From an uncultured Planctomycetaceae bacterium (lineage in GTDB: Bacteria; Planctomycetota; Planctomycetia; Pirellulales; JACPPG01), in the NCBI GenBank assembly GCA_945957305.1, contig CAMFLN010000048.1, positions 1 to 10,204 on the forward strand: a DNA stretch of 10,204 nt, given 5' to 3'. This document shows, piece after piece, positions 1 to 6,829 of the stretch. A program made the translations under genes and the position numbers. How positions within the stretch are numbered: the first letter of the stretch is position 1; each line of letters begins with the position of its first letter. Under the pieces are notes generated by a model. The model saw nothing but the letters and a program-made list of their open reading frames with translations. It was not told where the DNA came from and did not search any database.

Positions 1-19
1 GCTATTGATCGCCCACTGC

Positions 20-214
20 TTAGAAGCCGGCAAAACTTTCGCCGCAATCAGGACAACTTCTTTGGCGTAGCTGGTCGCGATAGGCCTTCTGGTATGCGGC
101 TTGGGTCTCGGCGCTTTTGAGCTGGGCAAGCTCATACTCGGTAAACTGTTGATGGTCGGGTGACAGACCGTCCGAAGATCTTGGCGTCGCGTTCCGAGAA
201 GGCTGGTCAGTCAC
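20..214 (-). CDS. small hypothetical protein with C-terminal CPDCG motif
   Basis: I do not recognise this gene. The proposed start is a GTG at 214-212, preceded by AGGAT at a 7-base spacing, which gives 64 residues. The frame stays open upstream to an ATG at 304 and beyond, but that extension is low-complexity and has no good ribosome binding site. The middle (about residues 24-52, EYELAQLKSAETQAAYQKAY) is charged and probably helical. It is followed by CPDCG near the C-terminus, which looks like half of a zinc ribbon and could bind metal as a dimer. The gene lies 151 bases after the deiminase gene on the same strand and may be the last gene of that cluster. It could still be a spurious ORF. 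Confidence 0.4.
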   Translation of the reverse strand: MTDQPSRNATPRSSDGLSPDHQQFTEYELAQLKSAETQAAYQKAYRDQLRQRSCPDCGESFAGF

Positions 215-365
215 CGGATAATCCTGTTGCTTGCACAGGAGAAGTACCCCGGTGATCGACACCGATCGGTGACCATACCAAGGCGTCGTTGGAGAGTGCG
301 GCATGGTTGCTGTGCAGCGGACGACGGAATCGCCGTTCGCATGCACCGTGCACTGCTCCGGTGGG

Positions 366-1205
366 CTATAGACGGATGTTCCACGTTATGCAGTTCAAAA
401 GGCCGCTCTCTTTGGACAGGCCGCGGCAGTCCACGCCGATCACTTTTGTGTCCGGAAAGACGTTCCGCAGGACTTCTTCGGCCTCTTTGTCCGCGGCGAT
501 TTTGTAGGTCGGGAACAGGATGAGTTGCCCGAGGCGCAAAAAGTTGACGTAGTTGCCCCAGGCGGATTGCCAATCAGATTTTGTTGGCCGTGGCTTGTGG
601 GGGACGACAATCGTACTTAGCCCGGCTTGCGCGAGTACCTTGCTCAGCCGCTTGTGGTACGCAGGATACAGGTCCCGATAGTCGTTGAGCACCACGGTCC
701 TGTCATCGATAAATCGGAGCATGCCGTCCGCGTGACCGATCGCGTCGTACGGCTCGGTCGGAACTACGATTAGCTTCACACCGAGCATGGTTCCCAGAGA
801 TCGCCGCAGGTCCTGGCGCTCAACGTCTGCGTTCTCGCGGTAAATCTTGTCCGTAGTGCAGGCGACATGGCGATGGTGGACGACATTGCCACCGTCGAGC
901 ACGTAGTCGGTCCGTTTCATTTGGTTTGGGCGGAAGGCGATCCCCTGCACTGTGTCAATGTCTGTGACCAGGTGCTCGTACTGGCCGCGCATGTAGTCCG
1001 GATAGTACCGGTACCGCAAAAACGACTTGGCATGGATCTGTAACGGCATATAGTCTCGGCACCAGATGTCTTTCGTGTTATGGAGGTAGTGCCAAGAAAC
1101 CTTCTCGGTATTGAAAATGGTCTTTAGAGCACGGCACAGCACAGGGTGTCGTGCGGGAAGCAGACCTGACAGGTAAACGGTGTTTGTTTCGGAATCAGGT
1201 AGCAT
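366..1205 (-). CDS. agmatine deiminase / Porphyromonas-type peptidylarginine deiminase family protein
   Basis: The 279-residue product belongs to the guanidino-group-modifying superfamily, whose members hydrolyse agmatine, peptidyl-arginine or related guanidines to the ureido product plus ammonia. Visible motifs, in order, are WCRDYMP (residues 48-54, substrate-side Arg/Asp), LDGGN (103-107), GHADGMLRF (157-165, catalytic His158 and Asp160) and LLNCITWNI (269-277, nucleophile Cys272). It is shorter than typical agmatine deiminases (about 350 residues). The NTKDIWCRDYMP and LNCITWN wording fits a compact subgroup rather than the polyamine enzyme proper, so the substrate is uncertain. There is no signal peptide, so it is probably cytosolic. 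The ATG at 1205 lacks a clear Shine-Dalgarno sequence, and the frame is open back to a stop at 1281 without another usual start codon. The gene follows the paralogue pair after 64 bases and is probably cotranscribed with it. Confidence 0.9.
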   Translation of the reverse strand: MLPDSETNTVYLSGLLPARHPVLCRALKTIFNTEKVSWHYLHNTKDIWCRDYMPLQIHAKSFLRYRYYPDYMRGQYEHLVTDIDTVQGIAFRPNQMKRTDYVLDGGNVVHHRHVACTTDKIYRENADVERQDLRRSLGTMLGVKLIVVPTEPYDAIGHADGMLRFIDDRTVVLNDYRDLYPAYHKRLSKVLAQAGLSTIVVPHKPRPTKSDWQSAWGNYVNFLRLGQLILFPTYKIAADKEAEEVLRNVFPDTKVIGVDCRGLSKESGLLNCITWNIRL

Positions 1206-1269
1206 TCGTTGTCGGTCGCGCTGTTCATTCGCCTGTAGTTTCCGTCTTCTTCGCTGGACGAAGTCGTGG

Positions 1270-1917
1270 TCATTCCCAGTCTAGCTCGGACGCCGTGACG
1301 CCGCGGAGTCCCAGGTCGAACCCCAGCACGCGTGCCAGTTCTTCTGGCTGGCCAGCGATCATCTGTTCGTGTTCATCGAAGATCGCTGGTGCCGCCGACG
1401 GCAGGTTGAAATTCCTTCTCACCTCCGCCAGACCGTTAGAGCCAATCGGCGTGTCACCGCCGTGATAGACAATTGGCAGATTGCCCCGTCTCCAACCAAC
1501 ATGACCAAGAGCCCGGCACACTCGCCCTCTAGGGAGGCTGCAGTAGTCGACGGCCCGGAACGACCGCCCCCATTGGTGGGCCAGGGAATCCTGCACGTGC
1601 CGCCACACATAAACGTGGTCTGAGCTCGGTCGCCAGTCATCGAAGAAGGCTTGGACTACCCATTGCACCTGGCGCTGCGCTGCTGTCGGTAGTGGCACCC
1701 AGTAGTAGGCGCCCGTTAGACGTCGCTTTTCAGCTTTGGCTTGGTCGAGCGACGATTCCCGCAGACGATCGCGTAATGCCTCTCGCGTACTGGCGTCATA
1801 GGCAGGATTGCGCAGGATCGTTGTGAGATCGGGTCGCTTGTTGTTTGTCCGCTTGCGCGTCGGGGATGTCCTACAGGCGTGATCTTGCGACCATTGCTGA
1901 GTGAAGGCACGGTACAT
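1270..1917 (-). CDS. hypothetical protein with PRGRV/HGG/EHE motifs, second of a tandem pair
   Basis: This is an unknown family; no function is assigned. With the ATG at 1917 the product is 215 residues. The shared core begins at TGAYYWVPLP (about 68-77), then PRGRV (129-133), YHGGD (151-155), a VRRNFNL segment (166-172) and FDEHE (180-184). The same ordered landmarks occur in the gene just upstream (1937-2527), so the two are diverged tandem paralogues. I recall similar PRGRV...HGG...EHE hypothetical proteins but know no biochemical role for them. The first 60 residues are charged and differ between the copies. The start is uncertain: the frame is open into the end of the previous gene, and the AGGCAGG upstream is about 13 bases from the ATG. 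The gene starts 19 bases after the neighbour's stop, which suggests an operon. No signal peptide or membrane segment is present. Confidence 0.75.
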   Translation of the reverse strand: MYRAFTQQWSQDHACRTSPTRKRTNNKRPDLTTILRNPAYDASTREALRDRLRESSLDQAKAEKRRLTGAYYWVPLPTAAQRQVQWVVQAFFDDWRPSSDHVYVWRHVQDSLAHQWGRSFRAVDYCSLPRGRVCRALGHVGWRRGNLPIVYHGGDTPIGSNGLAEVRRNFNLPSAAPAIFDEHEQMIAGQPEELARVLGFDLGLRGVTASELDWE

Positions 1918-1936
1918 AGCAATCGCAAAACCTGCC

Positions 1937-2527
1937 TCAGTCGTCGTTCTCGATCGCCATACTGGTACACGTGCTTGGCGACACCCTGGGGGTCTTGATC
2001 GGGACAGCTCGATGGCGTCGCAGCGCCGCAAAAGCATGGACGATTCGGATGTCGTTGTCGGTCTTGTACCGCAGCGTTTGTTCCACGATTTCCACGTGTC
2101 GCGCGTCCGTCATCTCATGTTCGATGACCGATTCGTGGACCGGTTCGCAGTTCAGACCGAAGCGCTGCTTGATGTGTCGTGTGGCGAATTCGCCGCCGTG
2201 TTCCAGCTTCCAGAAACCTTCCGGCTCTCTACTCACTCGACCGCGAGGGATCCCCTGATATGAGTCGCGCGTCAGCGCTATCGAGTCCAGTTGCCACGCC
2301 TTGGCGATGTGCTCAACCACTTCCTCGAACTTTTGAACATGGAATACTTTGGCTTCTTCGTCAGGCGGTGACGCTGGTGTCAGTGGACCGTGAGCATTGA
2401 ACGCAGCCATATGCCATCCGAGTGGTGTTGGGTACCAGTACCAGATTCCGCCGGTGGGCGCCGTGCGGGCTCGCTGCAATCGCTGCAGGAGTGCTGGCGA
2501 CAATCCAAAATGCGTCAGGTCGATCAT
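1937..2527 (-). CDS. hypothetical protein with PRGRV/HGG/EHE motifs, first of a tandem pair
   Basis: This is an unknown family. The start is the ATG at 2527, with GGAGGA ending three bases upstream; an adjacent TTG at 2530 would sit directly on that site. The product is 196 residues. Landmarks are GGIWYWYPTPLGWH (26-39), a W-containing helix region (about 63-80), PRGRV (94-98), a Trp followed by HGGE (110-113), IKQRFGL (119-125) and IEHE (135-138). All have counterparts in the same order in the next gene downstream. The last 45 residues are basic and differ from the paralogue, which ends in an acidic DWE. The product appears soluble and cytosolic. It is the first gene after the 359-base gap behind the WYL regulator, so the gap may hold the promoter for the cluster down to the deiminase. 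Confidence 0.8.
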   Translation of the reverse strand: MIDLTHFGLSPALLQRLQRARTAPTGGIWYWYPTPLGWHMAAFNAHGPLTPASPPDEEAKVFHVQKFEEVVEHIAKAWQLDSIALTRDSYQGIPRGRVSREPEGFWKLEHGGEFATRHIKQRFGLNCEPVHESVIEHEMTDARHVEIVEQTLRYKTDNDIRIVHAFAALRRHRAVPIKTPRVSPSTCTSMAIENDD

Positions 2528-2786
2528 CAATCCTCCGAGCTTGTGCTACGGAACGGATCGAGGCCCGCGCCGCGCTTTCCCGTCATAGATACCCGACTCG
2601 TCTGCCTACAGTGGGTCAGAGAGTCGTGTGGCGTCGTGGCCTTTTCGGCACGGCGCTGGGGCGCTTTGCAAGGACCTGGGAGATGCCTTCCTGCTTGTTG
2701 CAAGCAATTCTCTACTAGATGACGTGGCGATGAAATCGCTCGGCCGTGTCGGCTCGGTGTCTTCTTAGGTCGACTACCCTACGGCT

Positions 2787-2814
2787 TTCATAGAGACGTT
2801 AAAAATATGGTCAG
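2787..2814 (-). promoter_or_regulatory. weak sigma70-like promoter candidate for the paralogue-deiminase cluster
   Basis: Read on the minus strand there is CTGACC (2814-2809), a 16-base spacer and TATGAA (2792-2787), in an AT-richer patch (ATATTTTTAA) that contrasts with the GC-rich surroundings. It would leave a leader of about 250 bases before the ATG at 2527. The hexamers are imperfect and planctomycete promoters are poorly defined, so this is only a candidate. Confidence 0.2.
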
Positions 2815-2851
2815 CGGATTTTTAGTCGAGGTCCCCAATACGGCGGCTTAA

Positions 2852-2869
2852 AACGCAAAGTAGTGCGTT
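2852..2869 (-). terminator. weak terminator-like hairpin after the WYL regulator
   Basis: A perfect 6-base stem AACGCA/TGCGTT with a 6-base loop lies 18 bases past the stop of the WYL gene. On the minus strand the 3' arm runs into a short T stretch (GCGTTTTAAG). The stem is short, so the terminator call is weak. Confidence 0.3.
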
Positions 2870-2886
2870 GAGTGTGACGGCAGGGC

Positions 2887-3936
2887 TCAATCTGTCGATC
2901 GCGTTCGCGATTTCGCTCGCGCATTGATTGCCAGTGCTTTTTGGAGTTCCTCGATCAACATCAGTCTCAGCTTCTCTGGCTTGACAACCTGCACGCCGCC
3001 CGACCAGCCCAGTAGCCACCAGAAGATTTCATCGAGGCCGTCGACGTGGAATTGCAATGTGGCCTTTCCATCTGCGTGCCGCGCAACCTGCTGTGTCTGA
3101 TGCCAGGTCGTCTCCAGAACGAACGGTGCCGCTTCTTTTGAGAATAACAGCTCAACGTCGAAAGACTCGTTGCCTCGATACACACCCCAGGCGTTCCCGA
3201 AATATTGTTTCAAGTCAAAGTCCGCCGGCACGTCGGCTTGAGCATCTACACGGCGCAGTGACTTGAATCGCTGCACGCGGTATGTCTTGGGTTGATCTTC
3301 GCTAATGGGCCGGGCGATGAGGTACCACGCCTGTTGGACCAGGCATAGTCTGTAAGGATGGAGTGCAAGCTTGACGGGCTTCTCTTGGTAGGGGCTCGCG
3401 TACTGACCCATCAGCTGCTTTCGTTCCAGCAGTGCCCATTGAATTGTCCGAATTGCATCCTGGCTGCGGCTGTGGTCGGCTAACTTCAGGTCGAGGACTG
3501 AGATTAACTGTTCGGCATCGTCCAGGCGTTGCTTGTCTTCGTCAGAGAGCGTTGCTGCCAGTTTTCGCGTCGTTGGCCCGGCCCCTTGCCCGATGACGAG
3601 CCCTGGTGTGTTGGCCACGACCGTGGCCGTGGCCTGACCCAGCAGTTCGTCATCGGTCAGCTTCAGAACCGGGAATTGCCAACCCGGTCGCACCCGATAA
3701 CTCCTCGCTGTTTCGTCGAAGTACCAAGGGATGCCAGCCATCTCCAAAACCTGTAGGTCTCGATAGACCGTCCGCTCGGAGCACTCCAGTCGATTGGCAA
3801 TCTCCTGGGCATCGTGACGTCCGCTGTCGAGGACAACCTGCAGGACCCGCCACACCCGGGCAATGCGATCGGCCTGGCGTACTCGGCGGTCAGCGTCAGT
3901 TCTGGCGGTCGGTGCGAGTTTCTTTCTTGCCATCAT
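2887..3936 (-). CDS. WYL-domain transcriptional regulator (HTH-WYL-WCX)
   Basis: This is a one-component DNA-binding regulator of about 349 residues, a normal length for the family. An N-terminal DeoR-like winged helix-turn-helix spans about residues 27-82, with a recognition helix around CSERTVYRDLQVL (52-64). The WYL domain holds HPYRL (193-197), AWYLIAR (203-209, the eponymous W-Y-L) and YRVQRF (219-224). The WCX extension follows (about 255-330), and the basic tail ends KSRTRSTD. WYL domains are thought to bind nucleic acid or nucleotide-type ligands. They are common in regulators of defence and DNA-damage genes. The start is one of two adjacent ATGs (3936 or 3933), with GGAG 9 bases before the first; a TTG at 4125 in the same frame would add 63 residues overlapping the upstream gene and is unlikely. 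It lies one base after the extended frame of the small gene upstream and probably ends that micro-operon. Its targets are unknown. Confidence 0.93.
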   Translation of the reverse strand: MMARKKLAPTARTDADRRVRQADRIARVWRVLQVVLDSGRHDAQEIANRLECSERTVYRDLQVLEMAGIPWYFDETARSYRVRPGWQFPVLKLTDDELLGQATATVVANTPGLVIGQGAGPTTRKLAATLSDEDKQRLDDAEQLISVLDLKLADHSRSQDAIRTIQWALLERKQLMGQYASPYQEKPVKLALHPYRLCLVQQAWYLIARPISEDQPKTYRVQRFKSLRRVDAQADVPADFDLKQYFGNAWGVYRGNESFDVELLFSKEAAPFVLETTWHQTQQVARHADGKATLQFHVDGLDEIFWWLLGWSGGVQVVKPEKLRLMLIEELQKALAINARAKSRTRSTD

Positions 3937-3937
3937 C

Positions 3938-4078
3938 TCATGTGGCTCCGCGGCTCGGGCTGCCCTTCCGTTTACGAATGTCCGAGACCACTGCCAGCTG
4001 TGGGTCAATGAAGAACCGCTTCCGACCAGCACGCCCACTGGCCCGCGTCTGGCCGCCTCCGACGGTAATCTGACTTGG
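3938..4078 (-). pseudogene. in-frame continuation of the 4079-4303 ORF beyond a TGA
   Basis: After the TGA at 4081-4079 the same frame continues for 46 codons to a TGA at 3940-3938. It contains a basic segment with RKRFFIDPQLAVVSDIRKRK, which reads like real protein with K, I, F and D residues in a sensible mix. It has no ATG, GTG or TTG suited to an independent start. The end falls exactly one base before the regulator's ATG, as expected for a coupled operon gene. I infer the TGA is either a recent nonsense mutation, a sequencing error, or a read-through stop. Confidence 0.4.
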
Positions 4079-4303
4079 TCACATCGACTCAGCTTCACCG
4101 GAGAGAGAATCCCCTTGGACTTCAACGGCTACTCGGAACGCTTTTCTCAAACATTCCGCCGTAACCTCATGTGCATGAGTTGGCACACACGGGCGATGCG
4201 GTCTGCTTGTCGCAGACGACAATCCGGCATCCGAACGGGTGCTGCGAACGGGTTCTTTCTTCTTGGCCATCTCTACGCGTGGTTCAGCCAGCGGGGGACT
4301 CAC
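4079..4303 (-). CDS. small basic hypothetical protein, possibly truncated
   Basis: The start is a GTG at 4303 that overlaps the previous stop as GTGA, the same arrangement as at the junction one gene upstream; this coupling is the main support for the gene. The product is 74 residues. An internal ATG at 4270 begins a plausible MAKKKEPVR N-terminus but has no useful ribosome binding site. Residues 43-60 (HAHEVTAECLRKAFRVAV) look helical. The frame continues past the TGA, so the original product was probably 121 residues. I do not recognise the family. With its basic N-terminus and basic extension a nucleic-acid-related role is conceivable, but nothing proves it. Confidence 0.45.
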   Translation of the reverse strand: MSPPLAEPRVEMAKKKEPVRSTRSDAGLSSATSRPHRPCVPTHAHEVTAECLRKAFRVAVEVQGDSLSGEAESM

Positions 4304-4548
4304 CAGGGATTTGAGGACTCGGGTGAATGCTGCACCTCGTCGTCATCGTAGTCGAACACTACCCCGCATTCGTCACACCCGATCACGTTCCAGGGGTCGG
4401 TGCGCATAGGTCCCACAGCTTCCTGTGGAATCTCGACCACACTTCCGCAGTTGGGGCATTGCACAAAATCCATGAGTTTGCTCGCCCGGTGTTTGGCTCC
4501 GGAGATCGAGTCGCCGCACGACAGCACATGAAGCGATCTGTCGCTCAC
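4300..4548 (-). CDS. small zinc-ribbon protein
   Basis: The product is 82 residues from a GTG at 4548 that overlaps the previous stop as GTGA. Two CxxC knuckles, CPNCG (C31, C34) and CDECG (C58, C61), are spaced as in a zinc ribbon, so it should bind one zinc ion. Such modules usually contact nucleic acid or protein partners. The C-terminal end is acidic (FDYDDDE, 65-71). An internal ATG at 4473 would start just before the first knuckle and is an alternative with a weak GAG at 8 bases; the identical stop/start overlaps on both sides favour the GTG. It is the middle gene of the coupled micro-operon. No catalytic motif is visible. Confidence 0.7.
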   Translation of the reverse strand: MSDRSLHVLSCGDSISGAKHRASKLMDFVQCPNCGSVVEIPQEAVGPMRTDPWNVIGCDECGVVFDYDDDEVQHSPESSNPW

Positions 4549-4802
4549 GTGGCGTCCGCGCGCTCCCGGCTATTCACCCGATGCCCCTGTTCGTAGATCC
4601 AGCTGTGGGCCTGGTCGACGACCTTGGCCACGAGTGGCAGATCGTCTCGGCCGAAGCTCTCGGACCGCTTCCACTCGTCGGCGTCCTTGTAGAGCCGTGC
4701 AAGCGTGACGTTGTGCCGGAAGCCATTGGGTGTCTCGTTCTCCCAGATCGTGGCCTTGATGCTGCCGAGACGGATTTCGTGGGCCGGCTTTTGTTTGGAC
4801 AT
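4545..4802 (-). CDS. small PC4-like hypothetical protein
   Basis: The 85-residue product starts at the ATG at 4802, which has AGGA at an 8-base spacing; an ATG six bases upstream (4808) lies only 2 bases from that site. The pattern is IRLGSIKATIWENE (10-23), RHNVTLARLYKD (29-40), W44 and SFGRDDLPLVAKVVDQAHSW (49-68). That is several beta strands followed by a C-terminal helix, which resembles the single-stranded-DNA-binding PC4/coactivator fold. I recall very similar small proteins in planctomycete genomes, all hypothetical. The fold assignment is my inference and no activity is known. It leads the coupled micro-operon with the zinc-ribbon protein. Confidence 0.75.
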   Translation of the reverse strand: MSKQKPAHEIRLGSIKATIWENETPNGFRHNVTLARLYKDADEWKRSESFGRDDLPLVAKVVDQAHSWIYEQGHRVNSRERADAT

Positions 4803-5206
4803 GGTCATGTTCCTGAAGGAAAGGGGGGATTCGCTGTCCTTAGTACCCCGCTGACGCGTCGAGCGCCACGACGGGAAGGTTGCATGAGGGCGACCGCCGG
4901 CGTCCTCTTCCCGCAGTCGGAAATACGGACAGCAGCACGTGGCTTACGGCGCGAGTGCCGCTACTTGAACCTGCGGTGATTCGCGACCGGGACAGGCTAC
5001 CGGAGGCGATTCTTCGGCCGGCGCTGGGTTGGCTGCACGGTTGCGAGCGGCACGGTTCGCCGGTGCCGTTGGCTTTCATCGGGCTTCGAACCAGAACGCC
5101 GCCCAAGGGAGGGGTCGATCGTGGTTCAGATCCCCCCAGCTGTTTATCCGCTCGTTCGTGGTTGCAAGAACCGGCGGTTCCCGCTGAACCTGTGGGCTTG
5201 CGTCTG
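4803..5206. other. intergenic stretch between the efflux gene and the micro-operon
   Basis: About 400 bases without a gene I can support. Open frames exist on both strands (about 160 codons each), but their translations are Arg/Pro/Ser-rich and lack recognisable structure, and they run into the 3' end of the outer-membrane protein gene. The region should hold the promoter of the micro-operon. No clear -35/-10 pair was found. A GAACC/GGTTC hairpin set close to the efflux gene's stop is listed separately. Confidence 0.5.
5168..5190 (-). terminator. weak hairpin set after the outer-membrane efflux gene
   Basis: Three alternating arms, GAACC (5168-5172), GGTTC (5176-5180) and GAACC (5186-5190), can form two mutually exclusive 5-base stems. 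They lie 17-39 bases past the stop at 5207. No T tract follows on the minus strand, so this is a weak terminator or simply a structured 3' end. Confidence 0.25.
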
Positions 5207-6775
5207 CTACGGCGAGGGGTTCGGCGCGGCAGGTACTTCCTCAACCGCAGGTTCAAACGGCACAGGCCCGGCCAATGCCTGTTCCAGTTCGGCCAGGCGG
5301 CGATGGTAGTCGGCAAGTGCCTCGATCCACTTCATCTGACCATCGATCAATTGGCGCTGAGCTTCAATTAGCGACAAAAATGCAACACGACCTGCTTCAT
5401 AACCCGCTCGGGCTGCCTTGATGTTCTGGTCAATGGTCGGCAGAATGCGCGTATCATAAAGAGCAAACACTTGGCGGCTTTCATTGACGCGCTCGTACGC
5501 GGCCTGTACGTCGTTGCGGATTGTATCGACCTGTTGCTCGAATTCCGCCCGCCGCTGGCTGACGCGCCACATTGCTTCACGCGCTGCTGCTTGTCGTCGC
5601 TGCTGATACAGTGGCACGTTCATATTGACGCCGACCTGCCCGCGTTGATTGACGCGATCCCAAAACTGGTCGTAGCGGCCGCCAACATCGAAATCAGGGA
5701 GAAACTCCTTGTAAGCAAGCTGCACTTGCGATTGTTCGGCGCGGACTCGGGCGCCGATGGCCGCAAGGTCGGGCCGCCGACCGATGGCCATTTGATAAAG
5801 CAGCTCGGGCTCAGGTAGCAATTGCGGCGAACCGACTTTGTGCGGCGGTGGCGGCAGCGCCACGTTGGGTAGTCGATGCAACAGGGTATTGATGCGAGCC
5901 ACCGTTATGTTGGCGCTGCGATGAAGTTCGACTTGCTGACGCGCCAACTCGGCCAATTCCACATCTGCCTGCAGAACATCCTGCTGAGTAACTTCGTTTG
6001 CCTCGTATTTTGCTCGTGCCACGTCGCGGAACTCTTGCAATCGGTGGGTGTTGTCGCTGACAAGTTCCAGTTGGCGTAGAGCGAGGAAGTAGTCAAAGAA
6101 TGCTGTGCGCGTTGTCGCCTCTAGGCGCACGGCGAGATCACCGGCCTCGAACGACGCCGCGCTCGTCTCTGCCTGCGCCACTTGCCCACGCAATTGCCGC
6201 TTGCCTGGCCATGGAAGTTGCTGGGTAGCACCGACCATGAACGAAGACTGGAAGTTCTGGTCGTTGAAGCTGCCTGGTGCCATCAGCGACATAAACGCTG
6301 GATCGGCGAGCGAGACGACCTGAGGATATCGCTGTGCTGCCGCGCGCCATGCGGCTTGCAGCGCGGCGAGCGAGCGATTGCGAGTAAGCACTTCGCGTAC
6401 AAGGCTATCGACCGAAAGCTCGCCTTGATAGCTCAATGGATCGTCGATCTCACCCGGCGTCATCATCGTGTAATGTCGCTCGCGGCGCGTGACGAGATGT
6501 GCTGGCGGAACCGAAGCTTCCACCGGAGAGACAACCGGTAGACGTTGTGCGGTAATGGGCTGAGAATCGGAAAGTGGCGCCGAACTGCCGGGCTGTAATA
6601 CTGCGGGCCGATTGGGCGCGGCGACCGATCGCCCCGAGGACGGAGTGAAGCGCAGTCCGGGTAGCGCAGGCTCGTCGGCTGTTGCCTGGGATTGAATGGT
6701 TAGGCAGCCAAGCGTCAACGCCGCAGCGATTACCGCTAACTGCGCGCAGACCCCGGCCGGCGACGAGAGCGGCAT
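5207..6775 (-). CDS. TolC/CusC-type outer-membrane efflux protein
   Basis: This is the outer-membrane channel of a tripartite efflux pump, passing substrate from the periplasm to the outside. The ATG at 6775 is set by AAGGAG with a 5-base spacing; the frame runs back to a TTG at 6829 without such a site. The product is 522 residues, slightly long for the family because of a Ser/Pro-rich linker (about residues 35-115) after the signal peptide (hydrophobic core, cleavage likely after QATA at 33). Two OEP repeats follow: the first has QQLPWPGKRQLRG (185-197) and long helices, the second begins near RRPDLAAIGARVRAEQSQV. QLPWPGK wording is typical of CusC-like metal efflux proteins. A lipobox is not clear. 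The tail is Pro/Glu-rich. It is divergent from the metal-protein series at 7151 onward and probably partners the CusB-type adaptor at 9702. Confidence 0.93.
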   Translation of the reverse strand: MPLSSPAGVCAQLAVIAAALTLGCLTIQSQATADEPALPGLRFTPSSGRSVAAPNRPAVLQPGSSAPLSDSQPITAQRLPVVSPVEASVPPAHLVTRRERHYTMMTPGEIDDPLSYQGELSVDSLVREVLTRNRSLAALQAAWRAAAQRYPQVVSLADPAFMSLMAPGSFNDQNFQSSFMVGATQQLPWPGKRQLRGQVAQAETSAASFEAGDLAVRLEATTRTAFFDYFLALRQLELVSDNTHRLQEFRDVARAKYEANEVTQQDVLQADVELAELARQQVELHRSANITVARINTLLHRLPNVALPPPPHKVGSPQLLPEPELLYQMAIGRRPDLAAIGARVRAEQSQVQLAYKEFLPDFDVGGRYDQFWDRVNQRGQVGVNMNVPLYQQRRQAAAREAMWRVSQRRAEFEQQVDTIRNDVQAAYERVNESRQVFALYDTRILPTIDQNIKAARAGYEAGRVAFLSLIEAQRQLIDGQMKWIEALADYHRRLAELEQALAGPVPFEPAVEEVPAAPNPSP

Positions 6776-6814
6776 CGCGGCTCCTTCGGGCAAGTCGGTG
6801 TTTGGGTCGGCTGG

Positions 6815-6829
6815 CGGGTTAGCAAGCAA
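6815..6829 (+). repeat. 15-base direct repeat, copy 1
   Basis: CGGGTTAGCAAGCAA occurs here, about 40 bases upstream of the efflux gene's ATG, and again perfectly at 8918-8932 in the gap before the DUF1264 gene. Both copies are in the same orientation and non-coding. Confidence 0.6.

Larger units (their letters stand above)
2528..2886. other. intergenic gap between WYL regulator and paralogue cluster
   Basis: No convincing gene is present. On the minus strand one frame is open from about 2770 to a TGA at 2529-2527 that overlaps the next ATG (TGATG). The only usable starts are a TTG at 2703 (58 codons) or an ATG giving 19 codons. The translation is Arg/Ser/Pro-rich without recognisable features, so I do not call it. 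The stretch is where a terminator of the regulator and a promoter of the paralogue-deiminase cluster would be expected; weak candidates for both are listed separately. Confidence 0.5.

Noticed and set aside
2527..2703. 58-codon minus-strand ORF with TTG start and TGATG junction to the paralogue gene
   Set aside because: No ribosome binding site, Arg/Ser/Pro-rich translation, no recognisable feature; only the stop/start overlap speaks for it.
3606..4073. 155-codon plus-strand ORF
   Set aside because: Antisense to the WYL regulator and its upstream small gene; the translation is Pro/Arg-rich and lacks domain features.
2887..4125. Extended WYL reading frame starting at TTG 4125
   Set aside because: The added 63 residues do not resemble any family part, and tandem ATGs at 3936/3933 with GGAG upstream give a standard-length protein.
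5085..5145. tRNA-like T-arm words (TTCGAACC and GGTTCAGATCC)
   Set aside because: The T-stems contain mismatches and no acceptor, D or anticodon arm can be built around them.
4965..5256. 13-base perfect inverted repeat TTGAACCTGCGGT / ACCGCAGGTTCAA
   Set aside because: One arm lies inside the coding tail of the efflux protein, the arms are 266 bases apart, and a 13-base match is about what chance gives in 10 kb.
4880..5371. 163-codon plus-strand ORF
   Set aside because: Overlaps the 3' end of the efflux gene in antisense; low-complexity Arg/Leu/Pro translation with no family resemblance.
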